A stretch of DNA of 64,000 nt from Paenibacillus sp. MAEPY2 (GTDB lineage: Bacteria; Bacillota; Bacilli; Paenibacillales; Paenibacillaceae), in assembly GCF_000499205.1 (NCBI RefSeq), contig NZ_AWUK01000027.1:62001-126000 (forward strand). The letters run 5' to 3'. The translations under genes were made by a program, and so were the position numbers. Position 1 is the first letter of the stretch; every line of letters starts with the position of its first letter. Positions 1 through 9,078 of this stretch are shown here, piece after piece. The notes under the pieces were generated by a model. The model was not told where the DNA came from. It did not search any database and was given only the letters and a program-made list of their open reading frames with translations.

Positions 1-1
1 G

Positions 2-37
2 CAACTGGACATGAAGATCTATATCCCGGTAAAATAG
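2..37 (+). CDS. 3' end of an unidentified gene (partial)
   Basis: An open frame enters from the left edge and stops with TAG at 35-37, leaving the tail QLDMKIYIPVK. Tails of this style (acidic residue, then an IYIPVK-like strand) are common at the end of GyrI-like effector-binding domains of AraC or MerR regulators, but eleven residues cannot prove it. The gene body lies outside the window. Confidence 0.35.
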   Translation, partial: QLDMKIYIPVK

Positions 38-79
38 ACCTTACCGCTCCGCGGAAAAAAGGACGGAGGAAATCAGATA

Positions 80-538
80 ATGAACGAAGGCTCGTGGCTC
101 CACTCCAGACGGATGCTCGCTATCGTTGCCTGCATGGCAGTACTGTACATGTTGATTATGGGGAACTTGCTCTTTGTCAACGGGAGAACGCCTGGCGTGA
201 ATTATCAATATAATTTTGTACCTTTAGAGACAATCAAGCCTCTACTTTTTGAAAGAGACAGATACCACACGGAAGCCTGGGTGAAGAACCTGTTTGGCAA
301 CATTGTCTTGTTCATCCCGCTTGGCATATGGATACCCTGGTTATTCCGCAGGTGCCGAAAGTTCTGGCCATTTACAGGGGTTGTCGTCTTACTTTTGTTC
401 GCTGTTGAGGTTACACAATGGATTACCCGCCTGGGTTCGTTTGATGTCGATGACATTATGTTGAATACAGTGGGTGCCTGGATTGGATACATAGGGTTTG
501 CCTTATTCCTATACTCACAGGGAAAGACTCGAGATTGA
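80..538 (+). CDS. VanZ-like membrane protein
   Basis: 152-residue integral membrane protein of the VanZ-like family. Hydrophobic segments lie at about residues 12-34, 72-90, 97-115 and 125-145. The region before the second segment carries the family's pattern: an N-F-V-P stretch, an aromatic/charged loop, then a GNIVLFIPLG segment, and the last third has the E-x-x-Q plus F-D-x-D-D-x-x-x-N-x-x-G pattern typical of VanZ proteins. The ATG is preceded by GGAGGA about nine bases upstream. VanZ itself gives low-level teicoplanin resistance by an unknown route; most chromosomal homologues, like this one, have no proven role. It sits just after an unknown gene end and is followed by a gap with a possible promoter for the glucosidase gene. 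Confidence 0.8.
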   Translation: MNEGSWLHSRRMLAIVACMAVLYMLIMGNLLFVNGRTPGVNYQYNFVPLETIKPLLFERDRYHTEAWVKNLFGNIVLFIPLGIWIPWLFRRCRKFWPFTGVVVLLLFAVEVTQWITRLGSFDVDDIMLNTVGAWIGYIGFALFLYSQGKTRD

Positions 539-679
539 ACTGCAACTAGCGGTCAATGATCGGGTCTTTTTGTGTTCCTGCACCTTCTTGAGTCTTTCAA
601 AGTGTTTATAATAGGGCCATTTCGGATAAAACATACTAACGGGTTATATAGTAATGAAGAATGAAGTAATGAAGGCGAG

Positions 680-2371
680 GTGGGCAATATCGTTTGGTGG
701 AAAGAGAGTGTGGTGTACCAGATCTATCCCAACAGCTTCAAAGATTCGGATGGGGACGGTTTGGGTGACTTGCAGGGGATATATGACAAGCTCGATTATT
801 TGACTGGACTGGGCGTGGATGTGATTTGGATCTGTCCAATCTACGATTCACCTGGTCATGATAACGGATATGATATCCGGGATTATTACTCTATATTACG
901 CAAATATGGCACGATGGAGGATTTTGATCGTTTGCTGGCCGAGGCTCACAAGCGTGGTCTCAAGATCATGATGGATCTGGTGCTGAATCACACGTCGGAT
1001 GAACACGCATGGTTTGTCGAGTCACGTTCATCGAAAGTGAATCCGAAACGGGATTATTATATTTGGCGCTCAGGCAAAAATGGCCAGGTTCCAAACAACT
1101 GGGAGTCCTATTTTGGGGGTTCAGTGTGGAAGCATGATCCTGAAACAAATGAATATTATTTGCACCTCTATTCTGAACACCAGCCCGACCTGAATTGGAA
1201 CAATGCAAAGATGGCAGAAGAGATGTATGAGATGGTGCACTGGTGGTTGCAAAAAGGTGTGGATGGTTTCCGGTTCGATGCGGTGGCGCATATCGCCAAG
1301 GCAGAGGGGTTACCCAGCGCGCATAATCCGGATAATCTGCCAGTCGTTCCAGCGTACCAGCTGTTTTCCAATCTCGAACAGGTGCATTCGATTCTGAACA
1401 AACTCAACGACATGATCCTGAAGCCATACGGTCCAATGACCGTTGGAGAGACTTCGGGGCTTGGACCGGAACAGGCGCTGGCCTATGTTGGGACAGATCG
1501 GAATGAACTCAATATGGTGTTCCAGTTTGAGCATATGTTTGTGGACGCCCAATCGTCCGGAATCGGCAAATGGAACTATCGGGAGTGGAAGCTGCCCGAG
1601 CTGAAAGAAATTATGAGCCGCTGGCAAACCGTGCTGCATGACAGAGGCTGGAATGCCAATTATATGGGCAATCATGATCAGCCGCGTCCGGTATCCCGCT
1701 TTGGTGATGATGGAAGGTACAGGGTGCGATCTGCCCAGATGCTGGCTACATGGATGCTTACATTGGAAGGTACGCCGTACATTTACCAAGGCGAAGAGAT
1801 CGGCATGACCAATGTTGCCTTCTCGGATATTGAGCAATACCGGGATATCGAGACGAAAAATTATTACAATCATTATATTGGTCAAGGTAAAGCGAAGCAT
1901 GAAGTCATGCAGGCGATCTGGCGCAAGAGTCGGGATAATGCTCGTACGCCGATGCAGTGGGATGATACGGAGCATGCCGGATTCACCGATGGCCAGCCAT
2001 GGATTCAGGTGAATGAGAATTATACCGAGATTAATGTGGCCGATGCCGAACGTGATCCACAGTCCATTTTACATTATTACCGCAGGCTGATTGCACTTCG
2101 CAAACAATATAAAGTGCTCATCTACGGGGCATATGAGCTGTTGCTGCCAGATGACCCCGATATCTATGCCTATACCCGAACACTGGATGATGAGCAGATA
2201 TTGGTCATCCTGAACTTCCGTGAGCATGAGCCTGAGATGCACTGGCCGGAAGGCTGGCAAGCTGAGCGTGCCAAACTACTCATCAGCAATGTAAGCAAAC
2301 GTTATTCCACTGATGAAGGTGTAATTCTCCTCCAGCCGTATGAAGCAAGAGTTTATCAAATGCAGCGATAA
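680..2371 (+). CDS. GH13 alpha-glucosidase
   Basis: 563-residue cytoplasmic glycoside hydrolase of family GH13 (oligo-1,6-glucosidase/alpha-glucosidase subfamily). The four GH13 regions are visible: the VLNH region near residue 105, GFRFDA with the presumed nucleophile Asp200, VGETS with the acid/base Glu257, and NHDQPR with Asp333. The residue after the nucleophile is Ala; in this subfamily Val there goes with alpha-1,6 cleavage and Ala/Thr with alpha-1,4, so a maltose/maltodextrin-type substrate is inferred. The start is GTG with an AAGG a few bases upstream; no in-frame ATG fits. A TATAAT at 607-612 may serve as its -10. It is a paralogue of the treA product encoded downstream, and no transporter is adjacent. 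Confidence 0.88.
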   Translation: MGNIVWWKESVVYQIYPNSFKDSDGDGLGDLQGIYDKLDYLTGLGVDVIWICPIYDSPGHDNGYDIRDYYSILRKYGTMEDFDRLLAEAHKRGLKIMMDLVLNHTSDEHAWFVESRSSKVNPKRDYYIWRSGKNGQVPNNWESYFGGSVWKHDPETNEYYLHLYSEHQPDLNWNNAKMAEEMYEMVHWWLQKGVDGFRFDAVAHIAKAEGLPSAHNPDNLPVVPAYQLFSNLEQVHSILNKLNDMILKPYGPMTVGETSGLGPEQALAYVGTDRNELNMVFQFEHMFVDAQSSGIGKWNYREWKLPELKEIMSRWQTVLHDRGWNANYMGNHDQPRPVSRFGDDGRYRVRSAQMLATWMLTLEGTPYIYQGEEIGMTNVAFSDIEQYRDIETKNYYNHYIGQGKAKHEVMQAIWRKSRDNARTPMQWDDTEHAGFTDGQPWIQVNENYTEINVADAERDPQSILHYYRRLIALRKQYKVLIYGAYELLLPDDPDIYAYTRTLDDEQILVILNFREHEPEMHWPEGWQAERAKLLISNVSKRYSTDEGVILLQPYEARVYQMQR

Positions 2372-2380
2372 GGCACAATT

Positions 2381-2410
2381 TTGCTTTGGCGAAGAGGTTT
2401 GATTTATAAT
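2381..2410 (+). promoter_or_regulatory. candidate sigma-A promoter
   Basis: TTGCTT (2381-2386) and a perfect TATAAT (2405-2410) separated by 18 bases, 50 bases before the TTG start of the UPF0173 gene. Confidence 0.45.
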
Positions 2411-2459
2411 AAATGTTGAAATCAATCGAAAAGAACACATATGTCAGGAGGACAACAAG

Positions 2460-3152
2460 TTGCTGAATATTACCTTCCACGGACACTCCAGTGTACAACT
2501 GGGAACAGAAGAGAAGTCGTTGATTATTGATCCTTTCCTGCGTGGCAATGAACTTGCTGTCACCAAACCGGAAGATATCAAGACCGATGCTGTTTTGCTG
2601 ACACATGCCCATATGGATCACATTCTGGATGCTGAACCGATTGCCAAGGCCAATCATGCCAAGGTGGTTGCCATTGTCGAGCTGGCTACATATATGTCAT
2701 GGAAAGGTCTGGACACCATAGGCATGAACATGGGTGGAACGGTGGATCTTGGTTTTGCCCAAGCCAAAATGATTCAGGCTTTCCATACATCCGGCATCGT
2801 GCTGGAAGAGGAACAACGGATCATGTACGCAGGATTGCCTGCAGGATATATTATTAACATAGGTGGCAAAACCATTTTGCATGCCGGGGATACCAGCTTG
2901 TTCGGTGATATGAAAATGATTGGTGATCGTCATGACATCGACGTAGCGTTCCTGCCTATAGGCGGACATTTCACCATGGGGCCGGAGGATGCACTTCAAG
3001 CCGCTGAGTGGTTCAATGCCAAGCTGACGATTCCGGTGCATTATGATACATTTCCGGTCATCCGTCAGGATGCGGAACGTTTTGTTCAGCAACTGGCTGA
3101 GAAAGGTCTCGAAGGTCGTGTACTGGCACCAGGACAGTCCCTTACTCTCTAA
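2460..3152 (+). CDS. UPF0173 metal-dependent hydrolase (YtkL-like)
   Basis: 230-residue protein of the metallo-beta-lactamase fold, UPF0173 family. The metal-binding motif HAHMDH lies near residues 50-55, the N-terminus has the family signature FHGHSS, and further ligands appear as LHAGDTS near 140 and a late PVHYDTF. The family is conserved in Firmicutes, but its substrate is not known. The TTG start is chosen because AGGAGG stands about nine bases upstream and the N-terminal beta strand begins immediately. It has its own likely promoter and is closed by a strong hairpin, so it is probably transcribed alone. Confidence 0.9.
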   Translation: MLNITFHGHSSVQLGTEEKSLIIDPFLRGNELAVTKPEDIKTDAVLLTHAHMDHILDAEPIAKANHAKVVAIVELATYMSWKGLDTIGMNMGGTVDLGFAQAKMIQAFHTSGIVLEEEQRIMYAGLPAGYIINIGGKTILHAGDTSLFGDMKMIGDRHDIDVAFLPIGGHFTMGPEDALQAAEWFNAKLTIPVHYDTFPVIRQDAERFVQQLAEKGLEGRVLAPGQSLTL

Positions 3153-3197
3153 TGATCTTTTATTGAGCACTGTTCAATACTAAAAGAAATAACAGCT

Positions 3198-3246
3198 AAA
3201 GACGAATATGACGTCAAGATAACTGACGTGGTATTCGTCTTTTTTT
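3198..3246 (+). terminator. rho-independent terminator
   Basis: Long inverted repeat: AAAGACGAATA and ACGTCA pair with TGACGT and TATTCGTCTTT around a short loop, followed by seven T. It closes the UPF0173 gene. Confidence 0.88.
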
Positions 3247-3394
3247 CGGTTTCAAGTTCAATTTTGACCTGAATAGTTGGTACGGATCACAAAAAAATGC
3301 AATTGGCATTGTTGAAAACCTTCCCCGAATGTTATAAAAAATTACACGGAAACCAACCGGAGATCCGAATTGATCGAAAACAGGGGGAGCGTTC

Positions 3395-4747
3395 ATGTCA
3401 TTTGTGAAATCATTATTTTTTCAAATTATTGTAGTGGTTATCATCGGAATTGGTGTAGGCATTCTGTGGCCTGATCTGGGCAGTCTGCTGCAACCGCTCG
3501 GAACAGGCTTTATCAAGTTGATCAAAATGATCATTGCACCATTGATCTTTATGGTGATCGTGACAGGCATTGCCAAAATCGGTGATCTGAAGTCGGTTGG
3601 CCGCATTGGACTCAAAGCGATTCTGTGGTTTGAGATTGCAACGACGGTTGCGCTTGTCCTTGGACTTGGCACTGCCAATCTGCTTCGTCCTGGTGCAAGC
3701 ATGAACGTGGACCCTTCGACTCTGGATACCAGCGGCATCAAAGCCAAAACCAATGGTTCCGAGCTGCCGCATGTGGTGGACTTTATTATGAATATTATCC
3801 CGACAAGTGTTGTCGATGCTTTTGCACAAAACGCATTGCTGCAAGTACTGCTCGTTGCCTGTTTATTTGGGGTAGCTTTGGCGGCGACGGAGAGTAAGGC
3901 AAAAGAGAATGTGCTGACGCTGATTGAAAATGTACTGGGTATTCTGTTCCGCATAATCGGATACATCATGAAGCTGGCGCCAATCGGTGCATTCGGAGCT
4001 ATGGCTTATACAGTAGGAGCCTATGGTGCTTCCACACTGTCATCCTTCGGGTTGCTGATTATTGCATGTTATGGAGCGGCGTTGTTATTCCTGGTGATGC
4101 TTGCCCTGGCTGCCTGGTGGATTACAGGACTGAACTTTCTGCAATTTGTAAAATATACCCGCTCCGAAGTCATGCTGGCGATTGGCACAGGTTCCTCGGA
4201 GGTCGTTATGCCCCGAATGATGGACAAGCTGACCAAAGCAGGCTGTGATCGTGCGGTCGTCGGGCTCGTAGTTCCAACAGGCTATTCGTTCAATCTGGAC
4301 GGAGCCTCGATCTACCTATCGCTGGCAACCGTGTTTCTGGCTCAGGCGGTTGGTATTGATCTGACACTGGGACAGGAGATTACGATTTTACTGGTATTAA
4401 TGCTTAGCTCCAAGGGCATGGCAGGTGTGCCTGGTTCAGCATTCCTTGCTTTATCTGCTACTGCGGCGGCCCTGAATGCTTTCCCGGTAGCTGCAGTTGC
4501 CTTACTGCTCGGTGCAGACCGCTTCATGGATACCATGCGAGTATTCACGAATTTGATGGGCAACTGTGTAGCGGCATTTGTGGTTGCAAAATGGGAAGGG
4601 TTGTTGGACCAAAAACGTATGCGGGCTGTGCTCTCAGGAGAGATCAGTGCCCAAGAGCTGGAAAGAGAAGATCAAGCTTCCTTATCCTCGGCGAATTTGA
4701 ACAAAAGAGAACAGGGTAAAGGAATCATTTCGACAGAAATGCTGTAA
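3395..4747 (+). CDS. dctA: dicarboxylate/amino acid:cation symporter (DctA/GltP type)
   Basis: 450-residue secondary transporter of the DAACS family, which moves C4-dicarboxylates or glutamate/aspartate with protons or sodium. About eight membrane helices and two re-entrant hairpins are expected. Signature stretches visible are the serine-rich TGSSEVVMPRM in HP1, PTGYSFNLDG in TM7, and SSKGMAGVPGSAF in HP2. The first two closely match DctA-type proteins, but glutamate specificity (GltP) cannot be excluded. The ATG follows GGGGGAGCG, which acts as ribosome site. No two-component dicarboxylate sensor is adjacent. A hydrophilic 40-residue tail ends the protein. It is a single-gene unit bounded by terminators on both sides. 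Confidence 0.88.
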   Translation: MSFVKSLFFQIIVVVIIGIGVGILWPDLGSLLQPLGTGFIKLIKMIIAPLIFMVIVTGIAKIGDLKSVGRIGLKAILWFEIATTVALVLGLGTANLLRPGASMNVDPSTLDTSGIKAKTNGSELPHVVDFIMNIIPTSVVDAFAQNALLQVLLVACLFGVALAATESKAKENVLTLIENVLGILFRIIGYIMKLAPIGAFGAMAYTVGAYGASTLSSFGLLIIACYGAALLFLVMLALAAWWITGLNFLQFVKYTRSEVMLAIGTGSSEVVMPRMMDKLTKAGCDRAVVGLVVPTGYSFNLDGASIYLSLATVFLAQAVGIDLTLGQEITILLVLMLSSKGMAGVPGSAFLALSATAAALNAFPVAAVALLLGADRFMDTMRVFTNLMGNCVAAFVVAKWEGLLDQKRMRAVLSGEISAQELEREDQASLSSANLNKREQGKGIISTEML

Positions 4748-4808
4748 AAAACAGGAAGTGATCGGGCTTTGCGTGATATTTAAACTTATCGAATTTTTAA
4801 ATCTGAAT

Positions 4809-4856
4809 CGTCTGTTTAACCCCATGAAATGGTGGGGAGACAGACGTCTTTTTTTT
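4809..4856 (+). terminator. rho-independent terminator
   Basis: CGTCTGT and CCCCA pair with TGGGG and ACAGACG across a short loop, followed by a run of eight T. It ends the dicarboxylate symporter unit. Confidence 0.85.
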
Positions 4857-4971
4857 GTTTTGGATACAGATATCATGGAGTTCACGAACGTATGCAGCAA
4901 AATAATTGTTACAGAGGAATCAATAATGGGGAATGTGTAAAAGAGGCAAAAGATAGCATATTTAAGTTTCA

Positions 4972-5002
4972 ACTTGTATATACATGTTTAGTTATGTAAT
5001 AT
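4972..5002 (+). promoter_or_regulatory. tre promoter with TreR-like operator
   Basis: A 16-base palindrome with one mismatched pair, ACTTGTATATACATGT (4972-4987), closely resembles the B. subtilis TreR operator core TTGTATATACAA. It overlaps a possible -35 (TTGTAT, 4974-4979) spaced 17 bases from TAATAT (4997-5002), the arrangement expected for repression. The site is 75 bases before treA. The rest of the 315-base gap holds the preceding terminator and no visible gene. Confidence 0.65.
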
Positions 5003-5061
5003 ATAAATGAAGTTAGGCCAAGAGAACCATATAAGCAATACAATTTATTGGAGGCGTTAAC

Positions 5062-6783
5062 ATGAGTTCAACGAACACAACTTCATCATCGTGGTGGAAA
5101 ACCTCCACGGTGTATCAGGTATATCCCAAGAGCTTCAACGATACAACCGGATCAGGTACCGGAGACATTCGGGGATTAACCGAAAAGCTGGATTATTTGC
5201 AGCATCTCGGAATTGATATCGTGTGGCTGCAGCCGGTATATGTATCTCCACAGCATGATAACGGGTATGATGTAGCGGACTATTATCGGATTAATCCTGA
5301 TTTTGGTACGATGGAGGATTTTGACGAACTGCTTAAAGGTCTGAAGGCACGTGACATGAAGCTGATGATTGATATCGTGGTGAATCACTCTTCTACGGAT
5401 CATGAGTGGTTCCAGCAATCACGCTCTTCCAAGGATAACCCTTATCGTGATTATTATATTTGGAAGGACCCTGCGCCGGACGGTGGTGTACCGAATAACT
5501 GGCAATCCAAGTTTGGCGGACCTGCGTGGCAGTATGATGAGCAGACAGGACAATATTTCCTGACGTTGTTTGACAAAACACAGGCTGACCTGAATTGGGA
5601 GAACGAGCAGGTACGCAAGGCAGTACGGGACATGATCAAGTTCTGGGCGGAGAAGGGTGTAGATGGTTTCCGCATGGACGTTATCAACCTGATCTCCAAG
5701 GACCAGCGTTTCCCTGATGATGATGGTAGCGTTTCCCCAGGCGACGGACGCAAGTTCTATACCGATGGCCCACGTGTGCATGAGTACATTACGGAGATGT
5801 ATGAAGACGTGTTTGGACCACACAATATGGTAACGGTTGGGGAGATGTCCTCGACTACGCTGGAGCACTGTATTAAATATTCGAACCCTGCTTCCCGGGA
5901 ATTCTCGATGACGTTCAACTTCCACCATCTGAAAGTGGATTATCCGAACGGACAGAAGTGGGAGCTTATGCCTTACGATTTCGAAGCGATGAAGCAGCTG
6001 TTCAGTGAGTGGCAGACAGGAATGCAGGCCGGTGGTGGATGGAACGCGTTGTTCCTGAACAACCATGATCAACCCCGTGCGTTGTCTCGTTTCGCTGATG
6101 ATGGCGATTATCGTGCTGAGAGTGCCAAAATGCTTGCTACGACCATTCATGGCATGCAGGGAACACCATACGTATATCAGGGCGAAGAGATCGGGATGCC
6201 GAATCCGGTCTGGAACGACGTTAGCGAGTTCCGTGATATTGAATCGACAAATATGTATCGACTGCTTCAGGAAGAACGGGGCAAATCTGCTGAGGAAGCA
6301 TTCCAGATTGTGAGAGAGCGTTCCCGTGACAATTCCCGGACACCAATGCAATGGGATGGAAGCGAAAATGCCGGATTTACTACGGGTACACCGTGGATCA
6401 AAGTGGATGAACGATATCCGTCGATTCATGTGGCACAGCAGATGGCTGACCCGAATTCGATCTACTATCACTATCGCAAGCTGATTGCTCTGCGCAAACA
6501 GGTTCGTGTGCTGACTGATGGTCTGTATGAACGTTTGGACGATGCACATCCGGATGTATTTGCATATGCGCGGACCATTGGAAGCGAGACGCTCATTGTA
6601 GTATCCAACTTCAGCAAGCGGGACGTAACTTTTGCTTTCTCGGATGCTGTCTGGAATGATCACATTGCGGGTAAATCAGCAGAGTTGCTGATTGGCAATA
6701 CAGAAGCCTCGCCTGCACTGGAGCAAGAAATCTCTCTTAGCCCGTATTCATCCTATATGTGGCTTGTACCGCAACAGGACTAA
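5062..6783 (+). CDS. treA: alpha,alpha-phosphotrehalase (trehalose-6-phosphate hydrolase)
   Basis: 573-residue cytoplasmic GH13 enzyme expected to split trehalose-6-phosphate into glucose and glucose-6-phosphate. Catalytic residues seen: Asp206 in GFRMDVINLISK, Glu261 in VGEMSSTT, Asp336 in NNHDQPR. The long motif DGRKFYTDGPRVHE, the VGEMSSTT stretch and the FNFHHLK segment are typical of TreA rather than of plain oligo-1,6-glucosidases. The assignment is fixed by the neighbour: a PTS permease starts 29 bases downstream, so the imported sugar arrives phosphorylated. The ATG has GGAGGCG ten bases upstream. The order treA-treP is reversed relative to B. subtilis (treP-treA-treR), and no treR follows. 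Oligo-1,6-glucosidase activity remains a possible alternative. Confidence 0.87.
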   Translation: MSSTNTTSSSWWKTSTVYQVYPKSFNDTTGSGTGDIRGLTEKLDYLQHLGIDIVWLQPVYVSPQHDNGYDVADYYRINPDFGTMEDFDELLKGLKARDMKLMIDIVVNHSSTDHEWFQQSRSSKDNPYRDYYIWKDPAPDGGVPNNWQSKFGGPAWQYDEQTGQYFLTLFDKTQADLNWENEQVRKAVRDMIKFWAEKGVDGFRMDVINLISKDQRFPDDDGSVSPGDGRKFYTDGPRVHEYITEMYEDVFGPHNMVTVGEMSSTTLEHCIKYSNPASREFSMTFNFHHLKVDYPNGQKWELMPYDFEAMKQLFSEWQTGMQAGGGWNALFLNNHDQPRALSRFADDGDYRAESAKMLATTIHGMQGTPYVYQGEEIGMPNPVWNDVSEFRDIESTNMYRLLQEERGKSAEEAFQIVRERSRDNSRTPMQWDGSENAGFTTGTPWIKVDERYPSIHVAQQMADPNSIYYHYRKLIALRKQVRVLTDGLYERLDDAHPDVFAYARTIGSETLIVVSNFSKRDVTFAFSDAVWNDHIAGKSAELLIGNTEASPALEQEISLSPYSSYMWLVPQQD

Positions 6784-6812
6784 TTCACATTATATAAATG
6801 GGAAGTGACAAT

Positions 6813-8825
6813 ATGGCAATGGATAAAAAACAGGTTGAGGAGATCGTACGCGCGGTCGGCGGCAAAGAAAATATTGAAGCTGCAACACATTGTGTCACAC
6901 GCCTCCGGTTCGCCCTATACGACGAAAGTAAAGTAGATACGGAAAGTCTGGAGCAGAACGATCTCGTCAAAGGCCAGTTCTCCTCTCAAGGACAATTCCA
7001 GGTGGTCATCGGACCTGGGCTTGTAGATAAAGTGTATGATGAAATGATTCAGATTACCGGAGGCGAACGCGCTTCCAAGGATGACGTGAAGGCTGTTGCG
7101 GGTAAAAAGCAAAACCCAATCCAGCGTGCGATCAAAACGTTATCGGACATCTTCATTCCGATCCTGCCAGCCATCATCACGGCCGGTCTCTTGCTCGGTA
7201 TTAATAATATTTTGACAGGGCCGGGCATTTTCTTTGATGGAAAATCACTGGTGGATGTATATCCAGCATGGAAGGATCTCGCATCAATTATCAATACCAT
7301 CGCGAGCACAGCCTTCACCTTCCTGCCAGCATTAATTGGTTGGTCCGCTGTAACAAGGTTCGGCGGCAGTCCGTTGCTCGGAATTGTGCTTGGTCTTATT
7401 CTGGTTCATCCGGATCTGCTGAGTGCTTATGGTTACGCCAATGCAGTGAACGAAGGCACTGTGCCTACGTGGAATCTGTTCGGCTGGCATATTGAGAAGA
7501 TCGGTTATCAAGGGCAGGTTCTGCCGGTATTGGTATCAGCCTATCTGCTTGCCAAGCTGGAGATTTTCCTGAACAAAAGGGTGCATGATTCGATCAAACT
7601 GCTGGTCGTAGCTCCTGTCACCTTATTGATTACCGGGTTCCTGGCATTTACAATCATTGGTCCGGTTACATTTGCGATTGCGAATGGAATTACATCCGGC
7701 TTGATCTATATTTACGATTCATACGCGGCCCTGGGCGGTCTGATCTACGGTGGACTGTACGCATTGCTCGTTATCACAGGCATGCACCATACGTTCCTGG
7801 CGGTAGACGTACAACTGATTGGTAGCCAGGGCGGAACGTTCCTGTGGCCGATGCTGGCGCTGTCCAATATCGCGCAAGGTTCAGCCGCACTTGCCATGAT
7901 GCTCGTGCTTCGTGAGAAGAAGATGAGAGGACTTGCGGCGACTTCATCCGTGTCAGCTTTCCTCGGGGTAACCGAGCCGGCGATCTTCGGGGTGAATATC
8001 CGTTATCGTTATCCGTTTATCTTCGGTATGGTCGGTTCTGCGATTGGCGGCGTACTGCTCACGATGAATAATGTTCAGGCCACTTCTATTGGTGTAGGTG
8101 GCGTACCTGGATTCCTGTCGATTTTCCCGAACAAATGGGGAGTATTCTTCATCGGTATGGCGATTGTACTGGTTGTTCCGTTTGTACTGACGGTTCTTTT
8201 CGGAAGAGCGAAGTTGAGAAAAGAAGACCGCAATGCAGATCAAGCTACTGTAGCAGGCAGTCAAACACCTACAGCTAAATCAGTTTCAAGCACAACTACA
8301 ACTAATACAAATACAGAGCAACGTACACGCAGTGCTGCTCAGGTGGCGGATGAGCCAGTGAATACGCTGGAAATCATGGCACCCTTAACAGGTACAGCCG
8401 TTCCGCTTGAACAAGTACCTGATCCGGCGTTTGCAGAGAAACAAATGGGTGAAGGCGTCGCGATTGAACCTTCCGGCAATCAGGTGGTTGCTCCGTTTGA
8501 TGCCCAGGTTGCCCATGTGATCAAAAGCAAACATGCTGTCATTCTTGAACACGCGAGTGGCTTGCAGATTCTGATTCATGTCGGGATCAACACCGTATCT
8601 CTCAAAGGCGAAGGGTTTAACATGCATGTTGAAGCTGGAGAGAAGGTAAGAGCTGGGCAAACGCTGCTTGAATTCGACCGTAAAGTGATTGAAGCTGCGG
8701 GATATCCGCTTATTACACCAATCATTATTCCGGACGGTCAGGATATGGTTGATCGGGTGGAGGTCACTACAGGTGATGTTACATCCAATCAGAACGGTGT
8801 GCTTAAGGTTCATTTGAAAGGCTAA
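6813..8825 (+). CDS. treP: PTS trehalose transporter subunit EIIBCA
   Basis: About 670-residue membrane permease that imports and phosphorylates trehalose. EIIB occupies residues 1-80 with the phosphoryl-accepting Cys27 in THCVTRLRF; EIIC spans about 105-470 with some ten membrane segments; an S/T-rich linker (about 475-515) leads to a C-terminal glucose-type EIIA (about 525-670) with its histidine in ILIHVGINTV. The fused EIIA means it needs only HPr; B. subtilis TreP lacks an EIIA. An in-frame ATG exists at 6798, but the ATG at 6813 has GGGAAGTG at a better distance and begins closer to the EIIB fold. It follows treA by 29 bases and is closed by a hairpin terminator. Confidence 0.88.
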   Translation: MAMDKKQVEEIVRAVGGKENIEAATHCVTRLRFALYDESKVDTESLEQNDLVKGQFSSQGQFQVVIGPGLVDKVYDEMIQITGGERASKDDVKAVAGKKQNPIQRAIKTLSDIFIPILPAIITAGLLLGINNILTGPGIFFDGKSLVDVYPAWKDLASIINTIASTAFTFLPALIGWSAVTRFGGSPLLGIVLGLILVHPDLLSAYGYANAVNEGTVPTWNLFGWHIEKIGYQGQVLPVLVSAYLLAKLEIFLNKRVHDSIKLLVVAPVTLLITGFLAFTIIGPVTFAIANGITSGLIYIYDSYAALGGLIYGGLYALLVITGMHHTFLAVDVQLIGSQGGTFLWPMLALSNIAQGSAALAMMLVLREKKMRGLAATSSVSAFLGVTEPAIFGVNIRYRYPFIFGMVGSAIGGVLLTMNNVQATSIGVGGVPGFLSIFPNKWGVFFIGMAIVLVVPFVLTVLFGRAKLRKEDRNADQATVAGSQTPTAKSVSSTTTTNTNTEQRTRSAAQVADEPVNTLEIMAPLTGTAVPLEQVPDPAFAEKQMGEGVAIEPSGNQVVAPFDAQVAHVIKSKHAVILEHASGLQILIHVGINTVSLKGEGFNMHVEAGEKVRAGQTLLEFDRKVIEAAGYPLITPIIIPDGQDMVDRVEVTTGDVTSNQNGVLKVHLKG

Positions 8826-8842
8826 GTTACGAACAATGGGGG

Positions 8843-8869
8843 AGCTGCGAATATCGCAGCTTCTTTTTT
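8843..8869 (+). terminator. rho-independent terminator after treP
   Basis: AGCTGCGA pairs with TCGCAGCT over a three-base loop, followed by a T-rich tract. Confidence 0.8.
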
Positions 8870-8894
8870 CATCTTGAGATTCAGAATAAAAGCT

Positions 8895-8943
8895 GAACGC
8901 ATACCACTTGTGTGGTATGACTTTTTATGCAGTTCTTTTTTTT
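8895..8943 (+). terminator. second hairpin with T tract
   Basis: CATACCAC (8900-8907) pairs with GTGGTATG (8912-8919) and is followed by five T. An alternative outer pairing of GAAC-GCATA with TATGC-GTTC precedes a nine-T run. It may be a back-up terminator for the tre operon. Confidence 0.45.
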
Positions 8944-8945
8944 AT

Positions 8946-8973
8946 TTGTATCGTGGTAAACTGTAACTAGAAT
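8946..8973 (+). promoter_or_regulatory. candidate sigma-A promoter
   Basis: TTGTAT (8946-8951), 16-base spacer, TAGAAT (8968-8973), about 105 bases before the hydrolase start. Confidence 0.4.
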
Positions 8974-9078
8974 GTATGTGCAAAATCTCATGTTCACAGC
9001 GATCGGAAAGCATGTTCAGGTGAAGAAGTTCATATGGTTCAAAGAGAGTGGCTAGTCAATGGACGGAGGAGGAGAGCC

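Noticed and set aside
5419..6663. 414-residue minus-strand frame opposite treA
   Set aside because: Its composition follows the codon pattern of treA read backwards; no motif or start signal.
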